The notes: generated from the letters alone by a model not told the origin. A DNA stretch of 64,000 nt from DASWJZ01 sp963814905 (GCA_963814905.1 CAWFEM010000015.1:749937-813936); one strand, 5' to 3'. Positions 25,428 to 34,459 are shown, numbered from the stretch's first letter. Made by a program: numbers and translations.

Positions 25428-26369
25428 CTAAAGAGCGCCGGCTTCCTTGTAGTAGCGCTCCGCGCCCGGATGCAGCGGCGCCGGCGGATTCTTCGCCGCC
25501 TTGTCGAGCGAGATGCCCTTCGCGGCGGCGTGCGCGGCGACCATCTTGTCGAGGTTCTCGAAGATCGCCTTGGTCATCGCGTAGACGACGTCGTCGGGAA
25601 CGTCGGAGCTGGTGACGAGATAGTTCGGCACCGCGGCGGTGGCGACGTCGGCGCTCTGCCCCTCATAGGTTCCGGCCGGAATGGGCGCGGCGATATAGGG
25701 CGAGCCGAGCTTTTCCACGATGTCGCCCGGGATCTCCACGATCGTCACGGGAAGCGAGGAGGCGAGGTCGCGGATGGAGGCGACGCCGAGGCCGGCCGAT
25801 TGCAGCGTCGCGTCGAGCTGACGGTTCTTGATCAGCTCCACCAACTCGCCGAAGGGAAGGTATTCGACCTTGCCGAGATCGTCATAGGAGATGCCGGCGG
25901 CGGAGAGGATGGCGCGGGCGTTGAGCTCGGTGCCGGATTTCGGCGCGCCGACCGAGACGCGCTTGCCCTTCAGGTCAGCGAGCGTCTTGATCCCAAATTC
26001 CTGCGCGGCGACGATCTGCACGTAGTTCGGATAGATCGCGGCGAGCGTGCGCAGCTTGTCGAGCGGCTTGGCGAAGCCGGCGTCGGCATTGCCTTCGACC
26101 GCGAACTTCACGCTGTCGCCGAGTGAGAAGGCAATCTCGCCCTTGCCCGACTGGACGAGGTTCAGGTTCTCCACCGACGCCTTGGTCGACTGCACCGACG
26201 GGCGCGCATCCGGCACCGAGGCGGCGAAGATCGATTCCAGCGACACGCCGAGCGGATAATAGACGCCCGACTGGCCGCCGGTCAGGATGTTGATGAAGGT
26301 TTCGGCCTTCACGGGCGCCGTCGCGGCGATGGCGACGGCAGCGGCGGCAAGCAGACTCCTGAAACGCAT
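25428..26369 (-). CDS. TAXI family TRAP transporter substrate-binding protein
   Basis: 313-residue periplasmic receptor. Signal peptide residues 1-22 (MRFRSLLAAAAVAIAATAPVKA). The mature start FINILTGGQSGVYYPLGVSL is the hallmark TAXI motif, and further conserved runs are KGEIAFSLGDSVKFA and DLKGKRVSVGAPKSGTELNA. Members of this class bind glutamate, 2-oxoglutarate or related acids in the few known cases. It is the first gene of the TAXI-TRAP operon (receptor, fused permease, DUF1850). Confidence 0.9.
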   Translation of the reverse strand: MRFRSLLAAAAVAIAATAPVKAETFINILTGGQSGVYYPLGVSLESIFAASVPDARPSVQSTKASVENLNLVQSGKGEIAFSLGDSVKFAVEGNADAGFAKPLDKLRTLAAIYPNYVQIVAAQEFGIKTLADLKGKRVSVGAPKSGTELNARAILSAAGISYDDLGKVEYLPFGELVELIKNRQLDATLQSAGLGVASIRDLASSLPVTIVEIPGDIVEKLGSPYIAAPIPAGTYEGQSADVATAAVPNYLVTSSDVPDDVVYAMTKAIFENLDKMVAAHAAAKGISLDKAAKNPPAPLHPGAERYYKEAGAL

Positions 26370-26464
26370 GGTTTCGCTCCCGATATGCTTTCGATGACGC
26401 GACTATAGCCGCGCCCGGCGGGAGCGAAACCCTAGAGTGTGAAGCCGGCAACAGGCGCGGAGGA

Positions 26465-26950
26465 CTACTCGACCTCGTCGGTGGAATCGGACTGGAGCAG
26501 CATGTAGCTTCCCTCGCCGAGCGACTTCAGGAGGTCGAGTTGGGTCTCCAGGAAGTCGATATGGCCTTCCTCATCCGCCAGCAGCTCCTCGAAGAGCTTC
26601 ATGGAGATGAAATCGCCGGCGTCGTGGCAGATCGTGCGCGATTCGGCGTAGTGCTTGCGGGCGTCGTATTCGCCCGCGAGATCGCTCTCCAGCACTTCCT
26701 TGATGTTCTGGCCGATCCTGAGCGGCGCGATCGTCTGCAGGTTCGGATGGCCCTCCAGGAAGATGATGCGGGTGACGAGCTTGTCGGCGTGCTGCATCTC
26801 TTCGATCAATTCCGCCCGCTCCTTCTTGGCGAGCTTGGTGAAGCCCCAGTCCTCAGCGAGACGGTAGTGCAGCCAGTACTGGTTGACCGCGCCGAGCTCC
26901 AGTTTCAGCGCCTGATTGAGCCGCTCGATGACCTTTGCCTCGCCCTTCAT
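26465..26950 (-). CDS. bfr: Bacterioferritin
   Basis: 161-residue four-helix-bundle iron store that forms a 24-subunit shell. The ferroxidase ligands are visible in NQYWLHY (with the preceding glutamate), EEMQHADKLVTRIIFLEG and DEEGHIDFLE; the methionine of EEMQHAD is the usual haem ligand shared between subunits. Length agrees with the family (about 158-160). It oxidises Fe(II) and stores ferric mineral in the cytoplasm. A strong Irr-box candidate lies 63-79 bases upstream (27013-27029), and the mobilising ferredoxin gene is next door. Confidence 0.95.
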   Translation of the reverse strand: MKGEAKVIERLNQALKLELGAVNQYWLHYRLAEDWGFTKLAKKERAELIEEMQHADKLVTRIIFLEGHPNLQTIAPLRIGQNIKEVLESDLAGEYDARKHYAESRTICHDAGDFISMKLFEELLADEEGHIDFLETQLDLLKSLGEGSYMLLQSDSTDEVE

Positions 26951-27012
26951 TGCCGTCCTCGCAGGTTGTTCGACCTGCCGTTCTAGAGCAGTCGGGCGGC
27001 AGGCAAAAGACC

Positions 27013-27029
27013 TTTAGAATGGTTCTAGA
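27013..27029 (-). promoter_or_regulatory. Iron control element (Irr box) upstream of bfr
   Basis: TTTAGAATGGTTCTAGA matches the rhizobial ICE pattern TTTAGAA-N3-TTCTAAA with one mismatch. The position upstream of bfr fits Irr control of iron storage as known in Rhizobiales; binding here is inferred. Confidence 0.65.
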
Positions 27030-27044
27030 TTTAACCCATCATGC

Positions 27045-27311
27045 TCAGGCGGCGTCGGACTGCCGCTCGCCAGGCTCGCCGTCGCGCTCGCCGATATCCT
27101 CGCCCGCCTCGATCCGTGCGCGGACATAGTTGCCGTGTTCCACCAGGATGCGGCTGACATGCGGGAAGCAGCCGCAGCAACGGCCGCGACGCCCGAGGCG
27201 GTGGTAGAGGAGGCCGGGCGTCAGCACCGCATACGGATCCTCAGCGAGGATCTCCTCGATGACAGCCTCGATCTCGCGGCGGACGATGATATTGCAGGAA
27301 CAGACGATCAT
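27045..27311 (-). CDS. bfd: Bacterioferritin-associated ferredoxin
   Basis: 88-residue [2Fe-2S] protein. MIVCSCN supplies the CxC pair and RCCGCF, about 45 residues later, supplies the CxxC pair expected in Bfd-type fer2_BFD domains. It donates electrons to bacterioferritin haem to release stored iron. The C-terminus is about 20 residues longer than E. coli Bfd (GEDIGERDGEPGERQSD) and acidic. ATG 27311 is chosen because the cysteines begin right after it; a GTG or ATG further upstream would add an unrelated leader. It precedes bfr in the same orientation. Confidence 0.88.
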   Translation of the reverse strand: MIVCSCNIIVRREIEAVIEEILAEDPYAVLTPGLLYHRLGRRGRCCGCFPHVSRILVEHGNYVRARIEAGEDIGERDGEPGERQSDAA

Positions 27312-27565
27312 CTCTGGCCCAAAATCTCTGGCCCACTCCCGGCCCATTAAGTGACAAGTAGTTTCATGTTTTCAAGCGATTTGCGCGGGAACGGTCAATT
27401 CGACGCGACGACGGCGAGCGGGCGGGTTGCGATGGCTCCGCGACGGGGCCCTACCCAATTGCCGCGCATGCCCTTATGTGAGGCGCTCCAATACACCGAT
27501 TGCATGACAGAACTCCCGGCGCCTCGGGGCGCGGGCGGCGCCGCCAGGGCGAGAGAAAGCGGAGC

Positions 27566-29224
27566 ATGGCCGACGACACGCTGATTACAGAAGACGCCGA
27601 TGGCGTCGCGGCGCCGGCCCTCGCAGCGACGGCCGCGGATTGGCGCTCGCGGCGGACCTTCGCGATCATCTCGCACCCTGACGCCGGCAAGACGACGCTG
27701 ACGGAGAAGCTGCTCCTGAAGGGCGGCGCAATCCGCATGGCCGGCGCCGTGCGCGCCCGCGGCGAGCGCCGCCGCACCCGCTCCGACTGGATGGCGATCG
27801 AGCGCGAACGCGGCATCTCCGTCTCCTCCACCGTCATGCGCTTCGAGCGCGACGGGCTGGTCTTCAACCTGCTCGACACGCCGGGCCACGAGGACTTCTC
27901 CGAAGACACCTATCGCACACTGACGGCGGTCGATTCCGCCATCATGGTGATCGACGCGGCGAAGGGCATAGAGGCGCAGACGCTGAAGCTCTTCGAGGTG
28001 TGCCGGCTGCGCGACATCCCGATCATCACCTTCATCAACAAGATCGACCGTGAGGGGCGGCATCCCTTCGAGCTTCTCGACGAGATCGAATCGAGCCTCG
28101 CGCTCGACGCCGCGCCGCTGGTCTGGCCGGTCGGAATGGGCGCCGACTTCCACGGCGCCTACGACTTCCGAACCGATACGCTGATCGCCTCGCGCGAAGG
28201 CAACGGCGACGGCGCAGCCATGCATCGCTTCTCCGGGCTCGACGACCCGGCGCTTGCGAAACACGTGAGCGGTCCGGTGCTGGCGGAGTTCAGCGAGCAG
28301 GCGGCACTTGCGCGCGAGGGATATTCGGAATTCGACGTCGAGCAGTTCCGCGCCGGACATCTGACGCCGGTGGTCTTCGGCAGTGCGCTCCGCGATACCG
28401 CCGTCGACGCGGTGCTGGGCCTGATCGCCGACGCGGCGCCCCCGCCCCGCCCGCAGCCGAGCGCCGCCGGCACCGTGCGTCCGAACGAAGACTCCGTCTC
28501 CGGCTTCATCTTCAAGGTGCAGGCCAACATGGACCCGAACCACCGCGATCGGATCGCCTTCATGCGCCTCTGCTCCGGTCAGTTGAAGCGCGGCATGAAA
28601 CTCACCCAAGTCCGCACCGGCAAGGCGCTGACACTGCACAGCCCCGTCCTCTTCTTCGGGCAGGACCGGCACATCGCCGAAGAGGCGGTAGCGGGCGACG
28701 TGGTCGGCATTCCGAACCACGGAACGCTGCGTGTCGGCGATACGCTGGCGGAGAACCCCACGATCCGCTTCACCGGCCTTCCCTCCTTCGCACCGGAGGT
28801 ATTGCGCCGCGTGCTTCATGGCGACGCCTCGAAGGTGAAGGCGGTGCGGCAGGCGCTTCAGGACCTCGCCGAGGAGGGTCTGGTGCAAGTGTTCCGGCCG
28901 GTGGGCGGAGGACACTGGATCGTCGGCGTGGTGGGCGTGCTTCAGCTCGACGTGCTGAAATCGCGCATAGCCGGCGAATACAACACCGCGATCGACCTTG
29001 AACCGGTCCCCTACCAGACAGCGCGCTGGGTCGGTCCGAAAGACGGCGCCAAAGATAGCGATGAGGCGGCGCTTGAGACTTTCAAGATCGAGAACCGCGC
29101 GAGCCTCGCGGAGGACCGCGACGGGTGCCTGGTCTTCCTCGCCCGCAATCCCTGGGAGCTTGAAAACACCATCAAGCGCTACCCAGGCGTGGCGTTCCGC
29201 GACACCCGCGAGCTGACCGGGTGA
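27566..29224 (+). CDS. prfC: Peptide chain release factor 3
   Basis: 552-residue translational GTPase that removes RF1/RF2 from the ribosome after peptide release. G1 SHPDAGKTTLTEKLL, switch region ISVSSTVMRFE, G3 DTPGHEDFSEDTY and G4 NKIDREGRHPFELLDE are all RF3-specific. Domains II and III follow to the C-terminus (RFTGLPSFAPEVLRRV and RIAGEYNTAIDLEPVPYQTARW, quoted in part). ATG 27566 with AAGCGGAG upstream is used; upstream in-frame codons give an arginine-rich leader. About 20 residues longer than the E. coli protein at the N-terminus. Confidence 0.95.
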   Translation: MADDTLITEDADGVAAPALAATAADWRSRRTFAIISHPDAGKTTLTEKLLLKGGAIRMAGAVRARGERRRTRSDWMAIERERGISVSSTVMRFERDGLVFNLLDTPGHEDFSEDTYRTLTAVDSAIMVIDAAKGIEAQTLKLFEVCRLRDIPIITFINKIDREGRHPFELLDEIESSLALDAAPLVWPVGMGADFHGAYDFRTDTLIASREGNGDGAAMHRFSGLDDPALAKHVSGPVLAEFSEQAALAREGYSEFDVEQFRAGHLTPVVFGSALRDTAVDAVLGLIADAAPPPRPQPSAAGTVRPNEDSVSGFIFKVQANMDPNHRDRIAFMRLCSGQLKRGMKLTQVRTGKALTLHSPVLFFGQDRHIAEEAVAGDVVGIPNHGTLRVGDTLAENPTIRFTGLPSFAPEVLRRVLHGDASKVKAVRQALQDLAEEGLVQVFRPVGGGHWIVGVVGVLQLDVLKSRIAGEYNTAIDLEPVPYQTARWVGPKDGAKDSDEAALETFKIENRASLAEDRDGCLVFLARNPWELENTIKRYPGVAFRDTRELTG

Positions 29225-29312
29225 AACGCAGGCTTTCCGGCCTAAAGTCGAGGGGCGCACTTTAACCAACGAGTCACCGGCACCTCCTAATAAGGATGCG
29301 AAGGAGGCGACC

Positions 29313-29612
29313 ATGTCCGACTTGCGCAGAGTGCAACGCGCGCCCGCCCTGCAGAAGGGCAAAGCCGTCTTGAACAACGGCCGCGCCGCGGTGAACTGCA
29401 CGATCCGCGATCTGAGCCCGCTCGGCGCACGGCTCAGCTTCACGCATCCGACCTTTCTGCCGCGCAAATTCAACCTCGTCTTCGACGAGGGAGACCAGAC
29501 GGTGACGGTGATCTGGCAAGCCGGTCTCTTAGCCGGCGTCCGATTCCAGACCCCGCTCCACGCCGTCCCCAACAAGCCGCAAAGGCGGAGCTGGTTCGGG
29601 TTGCGGGGCTAA
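29313..29612 (+). CDS. PilZ domain protein
   Basis: 99-residue single-domain protein. RRVQR near the N-terminus and CTIRDLSPLGARLSF match the RxxxR and D/NxSxxG motifs that bind cyclic di-GMP. A short basic tail follows. It probably acts as a small c-di-GMP receptor adaptor. A good AAGGAGG precedes the ATG. It stands alone, 88 bases after prfC and convergent with the alcohol dehydrogenase gene. The target is not indicated by neighbours. Confidence 0.8.
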   Translation: MSDLRRVQRAPALQKGKAVLNNGRAAVNCTIRDLSPLGARLSFTHPTFLPRKFNLVFDEGDQTVTVIWQAGLLAGVRFQTPLHAVPNKPQRRSWFGLRG

Positions 29613-29641
29613 CGCCCGCTCTCCCTGCGCAAAGACTTGCC

Positions 29642-30802
29642 TCAGAGAGTGCCCGCCATCGCGTTGTCGAAGATCTGAAGCGCTCCCTCCTTGGTGAGCG
29701 GCACCGGATTGCCGCCCGCCGTCGGATCCACGATCGCCATGTCGGCGATCTCCTCGCGCCGAAGGGCGTCGACATTGAGCCCGGCCAGCGTGTTCGGCAC
29801 GCCGATCTCTTCGCGTAGAGCCAGCACCGCCTTCAGGAACCCTTTGAAGCCGCCCGCGATGCCGAGATAGGCGGCGAGCCGCTCGATCTTCGGCTCGATC
29901 GCCGAGCGGTTGAAGACGAGCACGTAGGGCATGAAGACGGCGTTCGTCATGCCGTGATGCGTGTCGTAGAGCGCGCCGACGGGATGCGACAGCGAATGGA
30001 TGGCGCCGAGCCCTTTCTGGAAGGCGGTGGCGCCCATCGCCGCGGCGCTCATCATGTTTGCGCGCGCTTCGAGGTCGGTTCCGTTCTTCACAGCCTTCGG
30101 CAGGTTCTCGAAGACGAGCCGCATGCCTTCCACCGCAATCCCCGCCGCCATCGGGTGATAAAACTCGGACGAGTAGGCTTCCAGGCAATGCGCGAGCGCG
30201 TCCATGCCGGTGCCGGCCGTAATGACGGGCGGCATGCCGACGGTGAGCTCCGGATCGCAGATGACGACTTTCGGCATCATCAGCGGATGGAAGATCACCT
30301 TCTTCGTATGCGTTGCCTCGTCGGTGACGACGCCGGCGCGCCCGACCTCCGAGCCGGTGCCAGCGGTCGTCGGCACCGCGACGATCGGCGCGATCTTGGC
30401 AGCGTCGGCGCGCGTCCACCAGTCGCCGACATCCTCGAAGTCGAAGACCGGCCGCTTCTGCCCGGCCATGAAGGCGACAAGCTTGCCGGTATCGAGGCCG
30501 CTACCGCCGCCGAAGGCGACGATGCCGTCATGCCCGCCGGCCCTGAAGACGTTGACGCCGTTGGTGAGGTTGGCCTCGACGGGATTGGGGCGGACGTTCG
30601 AGAAGATTCCCGGCGTCAGTCCGCCCGCGCGCATGAGGTCGAGCGCACGCGTGGTGATGTCGAGCTTGGCAAGGCCGGCATCGGTGACAAGCAGCGGCCG
30701 TTCGATCCCGGCGATCTTGCAGGCGTCAGCGAGCTCCGCGACGCGTCCGGCTCCGAAGCGGATGGCGGTCGGGTAGCTCCAGTTGGCGACGAGGCTGGTC
30801 AT
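29642..30802 (-). CDS. Iron-containing alcohol dehydrogenase
   Basis: 386-residue group III NAD(P)-dependent dehydrogenase. Nucleotide-binding GGGSGLDTGK (about residue 95), PTTAGTGSEVGRAGVV, and metal-binding histidines in MDALAHCLEAYSS and SLSHPVGALYDTHHGMTN mark the family. Substrates are usually small alcohols or hydroxy-acids. ATG 30802 overlaps the preceding aldehyde dehydrogenase stop by 4 bases, so the two are coupled and could oxidise an alcohol through the aldehyde to an acid. Substrate unknown. Confidence 0.92.
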   Translation of the reverse strand: MTSLVANWSYPTAIRFGAGRVAELADACKIAGIERPLLVTDAGLAKLDITTRALDLMRAGGLTPGIFSNVRPNPVEANLTNGVNVFRAGGHDGIVAFGGGSGLDTGKLVAFMAGQKRPVFDFEDVGDWWTRADAAKIAPIVAVPTTAGTGSEVGRAGVVTDEATHTKKVIFHPLMMPKVVICDPELTVGMPPVITAGTGMDALAHCLEAYSSEFYHPMAAGIAVEGMRLVFENLPKAVKNGTDLEARANMMSAAAMGATAFQKGLGAIHSLSHPVGALYDTHHGMTNAVFMPYVLVFNRSAIEPKIERLAAYLGIAGGFKGFLKAVLALREEIGVPNTLAGLNVDALRREEIADMAIVDPTAGGNPVPLTKEGALQIFDNAMAGTL

Positions 30803-32184
30803 GTGACGTCTCTCAGATGATAGCTCTTGGGCCGGGTCAGCGCGTCGTAGCCGAACTTCGAGAGCGCCGCGCCGCGTCCGGTGTCCTTGACGCCCGTCCA
30901 GGTGAGCGCCGGGTCGAGATAGTCGCAGCGGTTGGCGAAGACGGTGCCGGTCTCGATGCGGTCGCCGATCGTCTCCGCGCGATCGAGATCGGTGGTCCAC
31001 ACTGACGCCGTCAACCCGTAGGGGCTGTCGTTCATCAGGCCGACTGCCTCCTCGTCGTCCTTGACCTTCATGATCCCGACCACGGGCCCAAAGCTTTCCT
31101 CGCGCATCACCGCCATCTGGTGATTGACGTCGGTCAGCACCTGCGGCGCGAGATAGGGCGAGCCCTCCCGGTCCTTGTCGTGCTTCATATCGACATGCGC
31201 CTTGGCGCCCTTCCTGAGCGCCTCCGCGGTCTGTCCGCGAATGTTGTCGGCGAAGCTTCCGCGCGCCATCGGCCCGATCGTGGTCTCCGGGTCGAGCGGA
31301 TCGCCGACCACATATTTTTTTGTAAGATCGACGAAGCCTTCCACGAAGGGCGCGTAGACCTTCTCATGCACATAGATGCGCTCAATGCCGCAGCAGCTCT
31401 GACCGGAATTGAAGAATGAGCCGTCGACGAGATTCTCCACCGCATGCTCGATCTTGACGTCGTCCGCGACATAGGCGGGGTCCTTGCCGCCGAGCTCAAG
31501 CCCGAGCGAGGCGAAGGTGCCGGCGGCGGCGCGCTCGATCGCCTGCCCGCCCGCGACCGATCCGGTGAAGGAGATGTGGTCGACCATGCGCGAGCCGATC
31601 AGACGCTCCGTCTGCGCGTGGCTGAGCACGACATTCTGGAAAAGCCCCTTCGGCAGGCCGGCCTTGTCGAAAGCCGCCTGGAAGCGCTCGCCGACGAGGA
31701 GCGTCTGCGCCGCGTGCTTCAGGATGACGGCGTTGCCGGCGATGAGGCCCGGGAAGATCGAATTGACCGCGGTCAGATAGGGATAGTTCCAGGGCGCGAT
31801 GACGAGCACGATGCCGAGCGGCGCGCGCTTCACCTGGCGGCGGAAGCCTTCGCGCGGCGTCGGCACGGTTGAGTCAAGCGACTCCTCGGCGATCGAGGCC
31901 ATGTAGCGGACGCGCTCGTCGACGCCGCCCTTCTCCCCGCCATAGCGGATCGGCCGCCCCATCTGCCAGGCGAGCTCCGGCACCATTTCCTCGTTCATGG
32001 CGAGCAGAGCATCGAGGAAGGAGAGCGCCTTCGCGACGCGCTCCTTGACCGGGACCTGAGCCCACTCCGCCTGCGCGGCGCGAGCGCGCGATGCGACGCC
32101 TTCCAACGCCGCATCCTCGATAACCGGCCGCTCGGCATAGACCGAGCCGTCGATGGGGGAGATGATTTTGACCGTCGAGCTCAA
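30799..32184 (-). CDS. Aldehyde dehydrogenase family protein
   Basis: 461-residue NAD(P)-dependent dehydrogenase. PWNYPYLTAVNSIFPGLIAGNAV, FTGSVAGGQAIERAAAG, the general-base region LELGGKDPAYVADD and the catalytic cysteine in FFNSGQSCCGIERIYV are present. The closing SPYGLTASVWTTDLDRAE is typical. A TTG start at 32184 (GGGGA 6 bases upstream) is chosen because the first in-frame ATG (32244) lies inside the PIN-toxin gene. First gene of a two-gene unit with the alcohol dehydrogenase. Confidence 0.9.
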   Translation of the reverse strand: MSSTVKIISPIDGSVYAERPVIEDAALEGVASRARAAQAEWAQVPVKERVAKALSFLDALLAMNEEMVPELAWQMGRPIRYGGEKGGVDERVRYMASIAEESLDSTVPTPREGFRRQVKRAPLGIVLVIAPWNYPYLTAVNSIFPGLIAGNAVILKHAAQTLLVGERFQAAFDKAGLPKGLFQNVVLSHAQTERLIGSRMVDHISFTGSVAGGQAIERAAAGTFASLGLELGGKDPAYVADDVKIEHAVENLVDGSFFNSGQSCCGIERIYVHEKVYAPFVEGFVDLTKKYVVGDPLDPETTIGPMARGSFADNIRGQTAEALRKGAKAHVDMKHDKDREGSPYLAPQVLTDVNHQMAVMREESFGPVVGIMKVKDDEEAVGLMNDSPYGLTASVWTTDLDRAETIGDRIETGTVFANRCDYLDPALTWTGVKDTGRGAALSKFGYDALTRPKSYHLRDVT

Positions 32185-32212
32185 TTTAAGTCCCCGTTCA
32201 TGATTGCGGATA

Positions 32213-32623
32213 CTAGCACCGCACGGCGAGCACGTGGCCCGCATCCGCGTAGGAAAGGATCACTCGGTCCCGCGTTAGCAGCGTCAACTTCCGATCTCGC
32301 GCGGTCGCGAGGAGAATCCGATCGATCGGATCACTGGGCGGTTTCCCGGGAAGGTAGCATGCACCGATCATCATCTCAGGCGTCAACTCCGCCAGCTGTG
32401 TCCGCGGGCCGCTGAGCAGCATCTTGAACCAGGCGACCGGCTGCAGCGATGAGGCGATGCGCCCAGTCTCCATGAGGCGCCCGACCTCGAGCGCGGTGAC
32501 GGGCGAGACAAGGATCGGCTCGCCCAAATCGCTGGCCGATTTGAGCGCTTCGATTCCCGACTGCGCGAGTCTTGCGTCATCGACGATCCATATAGCCGCG
32601 CAGGTATCCAAGAGCAGCGGCAT
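32213..32623 (-). CDS. PIN-domain toxin (VapC-like ribonuclease)
   Basis: 136-residue PIN nuclease. LLLDTCAAIWIVDD holds the first acidic residue, SPVTALEVGRLME the second (glutamate), and SDPIDRILLATARDRKLTLLTRD the remaining aspartates, the standard metal-binding quartet. VapC-type toxins cut tRNA or other RNA when freed from their antitoxin. ATG 32623 overlaps the upstream stop by one base (TGATG), so it is coupled to the DUF7662-like gene, its likely antitoxin. Confidence 0.85.
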   Translation of the reverse strand: MPLLLDTCAAIWIVDDARLAQSGIEALKSASDLGEPILVSPVTALEVGRLMETGRIASSLQPVAWFKMLLSGPRTQLAELTPEMMIGACYLPGKPPSDPIDRILLATARDRKLTLLTRDRVILSYADAGHVLAVRC

Positions 32624-33003
32624 CACCAGTCCTTACCCCACTCAGGATGGGACGGTTCGGTCAAGTCCACCCCCGGCGCGACCGTGGTCAGGCCTTTCAT
32701 CCAACCGACCAAGGGGTGCGGTTTCCGATGGTCGGCCGGAGGGTCGGAGCTCGATTCGGGCGTCGCGACACGCCGAAACACGAGCTTCCTGCCCTGCAGG
32801 TCGACCTGCGCGGTCTGGTATCCGGCCGCGAGCCATTCCTTCGTCATCACGTTGTTGTTCGGGTTGTTGCTCCACCAAGCGCGATTGTTCTGCGAAGCCG
32901 GCAGCTTGAAGGCCAAGATCCGCTCCAGGTCGGAGAAGGAGACACGCACCTCCGGCAGCCCCTGGCTTGCAAGGAAGTGCCGCAACGGCTCGTATTTGCT
33001 CAT
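32623..33003 (-). CDS. DUF7662-like protein, probable antitoxin or partner of the PIN toxin
   Basis: 126 residues. The N-terminal block MSKYEPLRHFLASQG ... VSFSDLERILAFKLPASQ followed by RAWWSNNPNNN matches the DUF7662-type domain, a small, probably nucleic-acid-associated module. The C-terminal part (about 75-126) is polar and proline-rich and could wrap the toxin. It is not a usual VapB (AbrB, ribbon-helix-helix or Phd) antitoxin. A palindrome, ATATCATGATGT, lies about 45 bases upstream and may be its operator. The antitoxin role is inferred from coupling to the PIN gene. Confidence 0.65.
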   Translation of the reverse strand: MSKYEPLRHFLASQGLPEVRVSFSDLERILAFKLPASQNNRAWWSNNPNNNVMTKEWLAAGYQTAQVDLQGRKLVFRRVATPESSSDPPADHRKPHPLVGWMKGLTTVAPGVDLTEPSHPEWGKDW

Positions 33004-33043
33004 GGCGCGCCTTCTCACCGGCCCAAACAGGGGCAATAGTCGC

Positions 33044-33059
33044 ACATATCATGATGTGT
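33044..33059. promoter_or_regulatory. Palindrome upstream of the toxin-antitoxin pair
   Basis: ACATATCATGATGTGT has a perfect ATCATGAT core and ACA/TGT ends. It lies in a TG-rich, low-GC patch (33044-33088) just before the pair, a usual place for an autoregulatory operator. Confidence 0.5.
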
Positions 33060-33091
33060 GTATAGTGTGTGTAATATGTGTGTCTTAGACC

Positions 33092-34459
33092 TCAATACCG
33101 CTCGAATCCGCGCTTAAGCTCCCAGTCGGTGACGCGCCGGTCGTATTCGGACTGCTCCCAGCGCGCCGTGTGGAGGTAGTGCTCCACGACGTCGTCGCCC
33201 ATGGCCGCGCGCAGCATCTTCGACTTCTCCATCAGCGCGATCGCCTCCCTGAGCGTCTTCGGCACCTCGCGCAGGTTCTTGCCGAGATAGGCGTCGCCCG
33301 CGAACGCCGGCTCAAGCTCAAGCTTCTCGTCGATCCCGGCTAGCCCCGCCGCGATCAGCGCCGCGAAGGCGAGATAGGGATTGAGATCGGCACCGCCGAT
33401 GCGGCACTCGACGCGGATCGCCTTCGTGTCACCCCCGCAGAGGCGGAAGCCGGCGGTGCGGTTGTCATGGCTCCAGATCGCCCGTGTGGGAGCAAACGTG
33501 CCGACCTGGAACCGCTTGTAGGAATTGATATAGGGCGCGAGGAACCAGGTGATCTCGCGCGCATATTTGAGCTGGCCGGCCATGAACTGGCGCATCAGCG
33601 ACGACATGCCGTGCTCCGCCTTGGGATCGAAGAAGAGCGGCTTCTTGCCGCCAGTGTCCCAGAGCGAAGCGTGGATGTGGCTCGACGAGCCGGCGAGCGC
33701 GTGGTCCCACTTCGCCATGAAGGTGACAGCCTTCTCCAGGCCGAAGGCGATCTCCTTGATGCCGTTCTTCAGGATCGTGTGGTCGTCGGCCATGAAGAGC
33801 GCGTCGCCGTAGCGGACGTTCACCTCCTCCTGGCCCGGACCCCACTCGCCCTTGGAATTCTCCACCGCGATGCCGGCGCCCTGCAGACCCTTGCGGACGG
33901 CGCGCATCACGCCCTCCTCCTTGGTGGTCTGCAGGATGTGATAGTCCTGGATATAGGTTCCCGCCGTCTTCAGGTCGGCGTAGCGCTTCTGGTGCGCGCT
34001 CTCATAGGTTTCGTCGAAGAGATAGAACTCCAGCTCCGAGGCGAAGAAGGCACGCATCTTGCGCTCCGAAAGCCGCGCCAGCTGTTTCTTCAGAATGGCG
34101 CGCGGGCTGTGCGCAAGATCGTGGTGGTGATGGTCGAGCACGTCGCACAGAACGAGCGCCGTTCCCTCCAGCCAGGGCAGCCGCCGGAGCGTCGCCATGT
34201 CGGGCTTCATGACGAAGTCGCCGTAGCCCTTCTCCCAATTGGCGACCGCGTAGCCGGGCACCGTCTCCATGTCGATATCGTTGGCGAGCAGGTAGTCACA
34301 GCCGTGCGTCTCCTCATGCGCGGAGGACAGGAAGAACTCCGCCTGGAAGCGCTTGCCGATCGGCCTCCCCTGCATGTCGACGAAACAGACGAGAACCGTG
34401 TCGATCGAGCCGGAGGCGACGGCCTTCTTCAGCTGATCGAATGTGAGATTTCCGGGCAT
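33092..34459 (-). CDS. Glutamine synthetase family protein (gamma-glutamyl ligase type)
   Basis: 455 residues with the GS beta-grasp (about 1-110) and catalytic domains. FFASELEFYLFDETYES supplies the first metal glutamates, HASLWDTGGKKPLF the ATP/metal region, and RVECRIGGADLNPYLAFAAL the C-terminal catalytic loop. No tyrosine-adenylylation segment of GlnA is visible, and the set of differences is that of PuuA/GlnT-like enzymes that join glutamate to amines. It is next to a TRAP transporter and an N-formylglutamate amidohydrolase-like gene, so it may act on an imported amine. Confidence 0.88.
   Translation of the reverse strand: MPGNLTFDQLKKAVASGSIDTVLVCFVDMQGRPIGKRFQAEFFLSSAHEETHGCDYLLANDIDMETVPGYAVANWEKGYGDFVMKPDMATLRRLPWLEGTALVLCDVLDHHHHDLAHSPRAILKKQLARLSERKMRAFFASELEFYLFDETYESAHQKRYADLKTAGTYIQDYHILQTTKEEGVMRAVRKGLQGAGIAVENSKGEWGPGQEEVNVRYGDALFMADDHTILKNGIKEIAFGLEKAVTFMAKWDHALAGSSSHIHASLWDTGGKKPLFFDPKAEHGMSSLMRQFMAGQLKYAREITWFLAPYINSYKRFQVGTFAPTRAIWSHDNRTAGFRLCGGDTKAIRVECRIGGADLNPYLAFAALIAAGLAGIDEKLELEPAFAGDAYLGKNLREVPKTLREAIALMEKSKMLRAAMGDDVVEHYLHTARWEQSEYDRRVTDWELKRGFERY

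Noticed and set aside
27395..29575. Long antisense open frame opposite prfC (726 codons)
   Set aside because: It mirrors a certain gene, has low-complexity arginine-rich sequence and no start signal.
32184..32244. ATG at 32244 as the start of the aldehyde dehydrogenase
   Set aside because: It lies inside the PIN toxin gene and adds a leader with no family match; a TTG at 32184 with a ribosome-like site fits better.
33044..33088. TG-rich run that looked like a simple repeat or a CRISPR-like array
   Set aside because: No spaced direct repeats of fixed length; better explained as an AT-rich operator/promoter.
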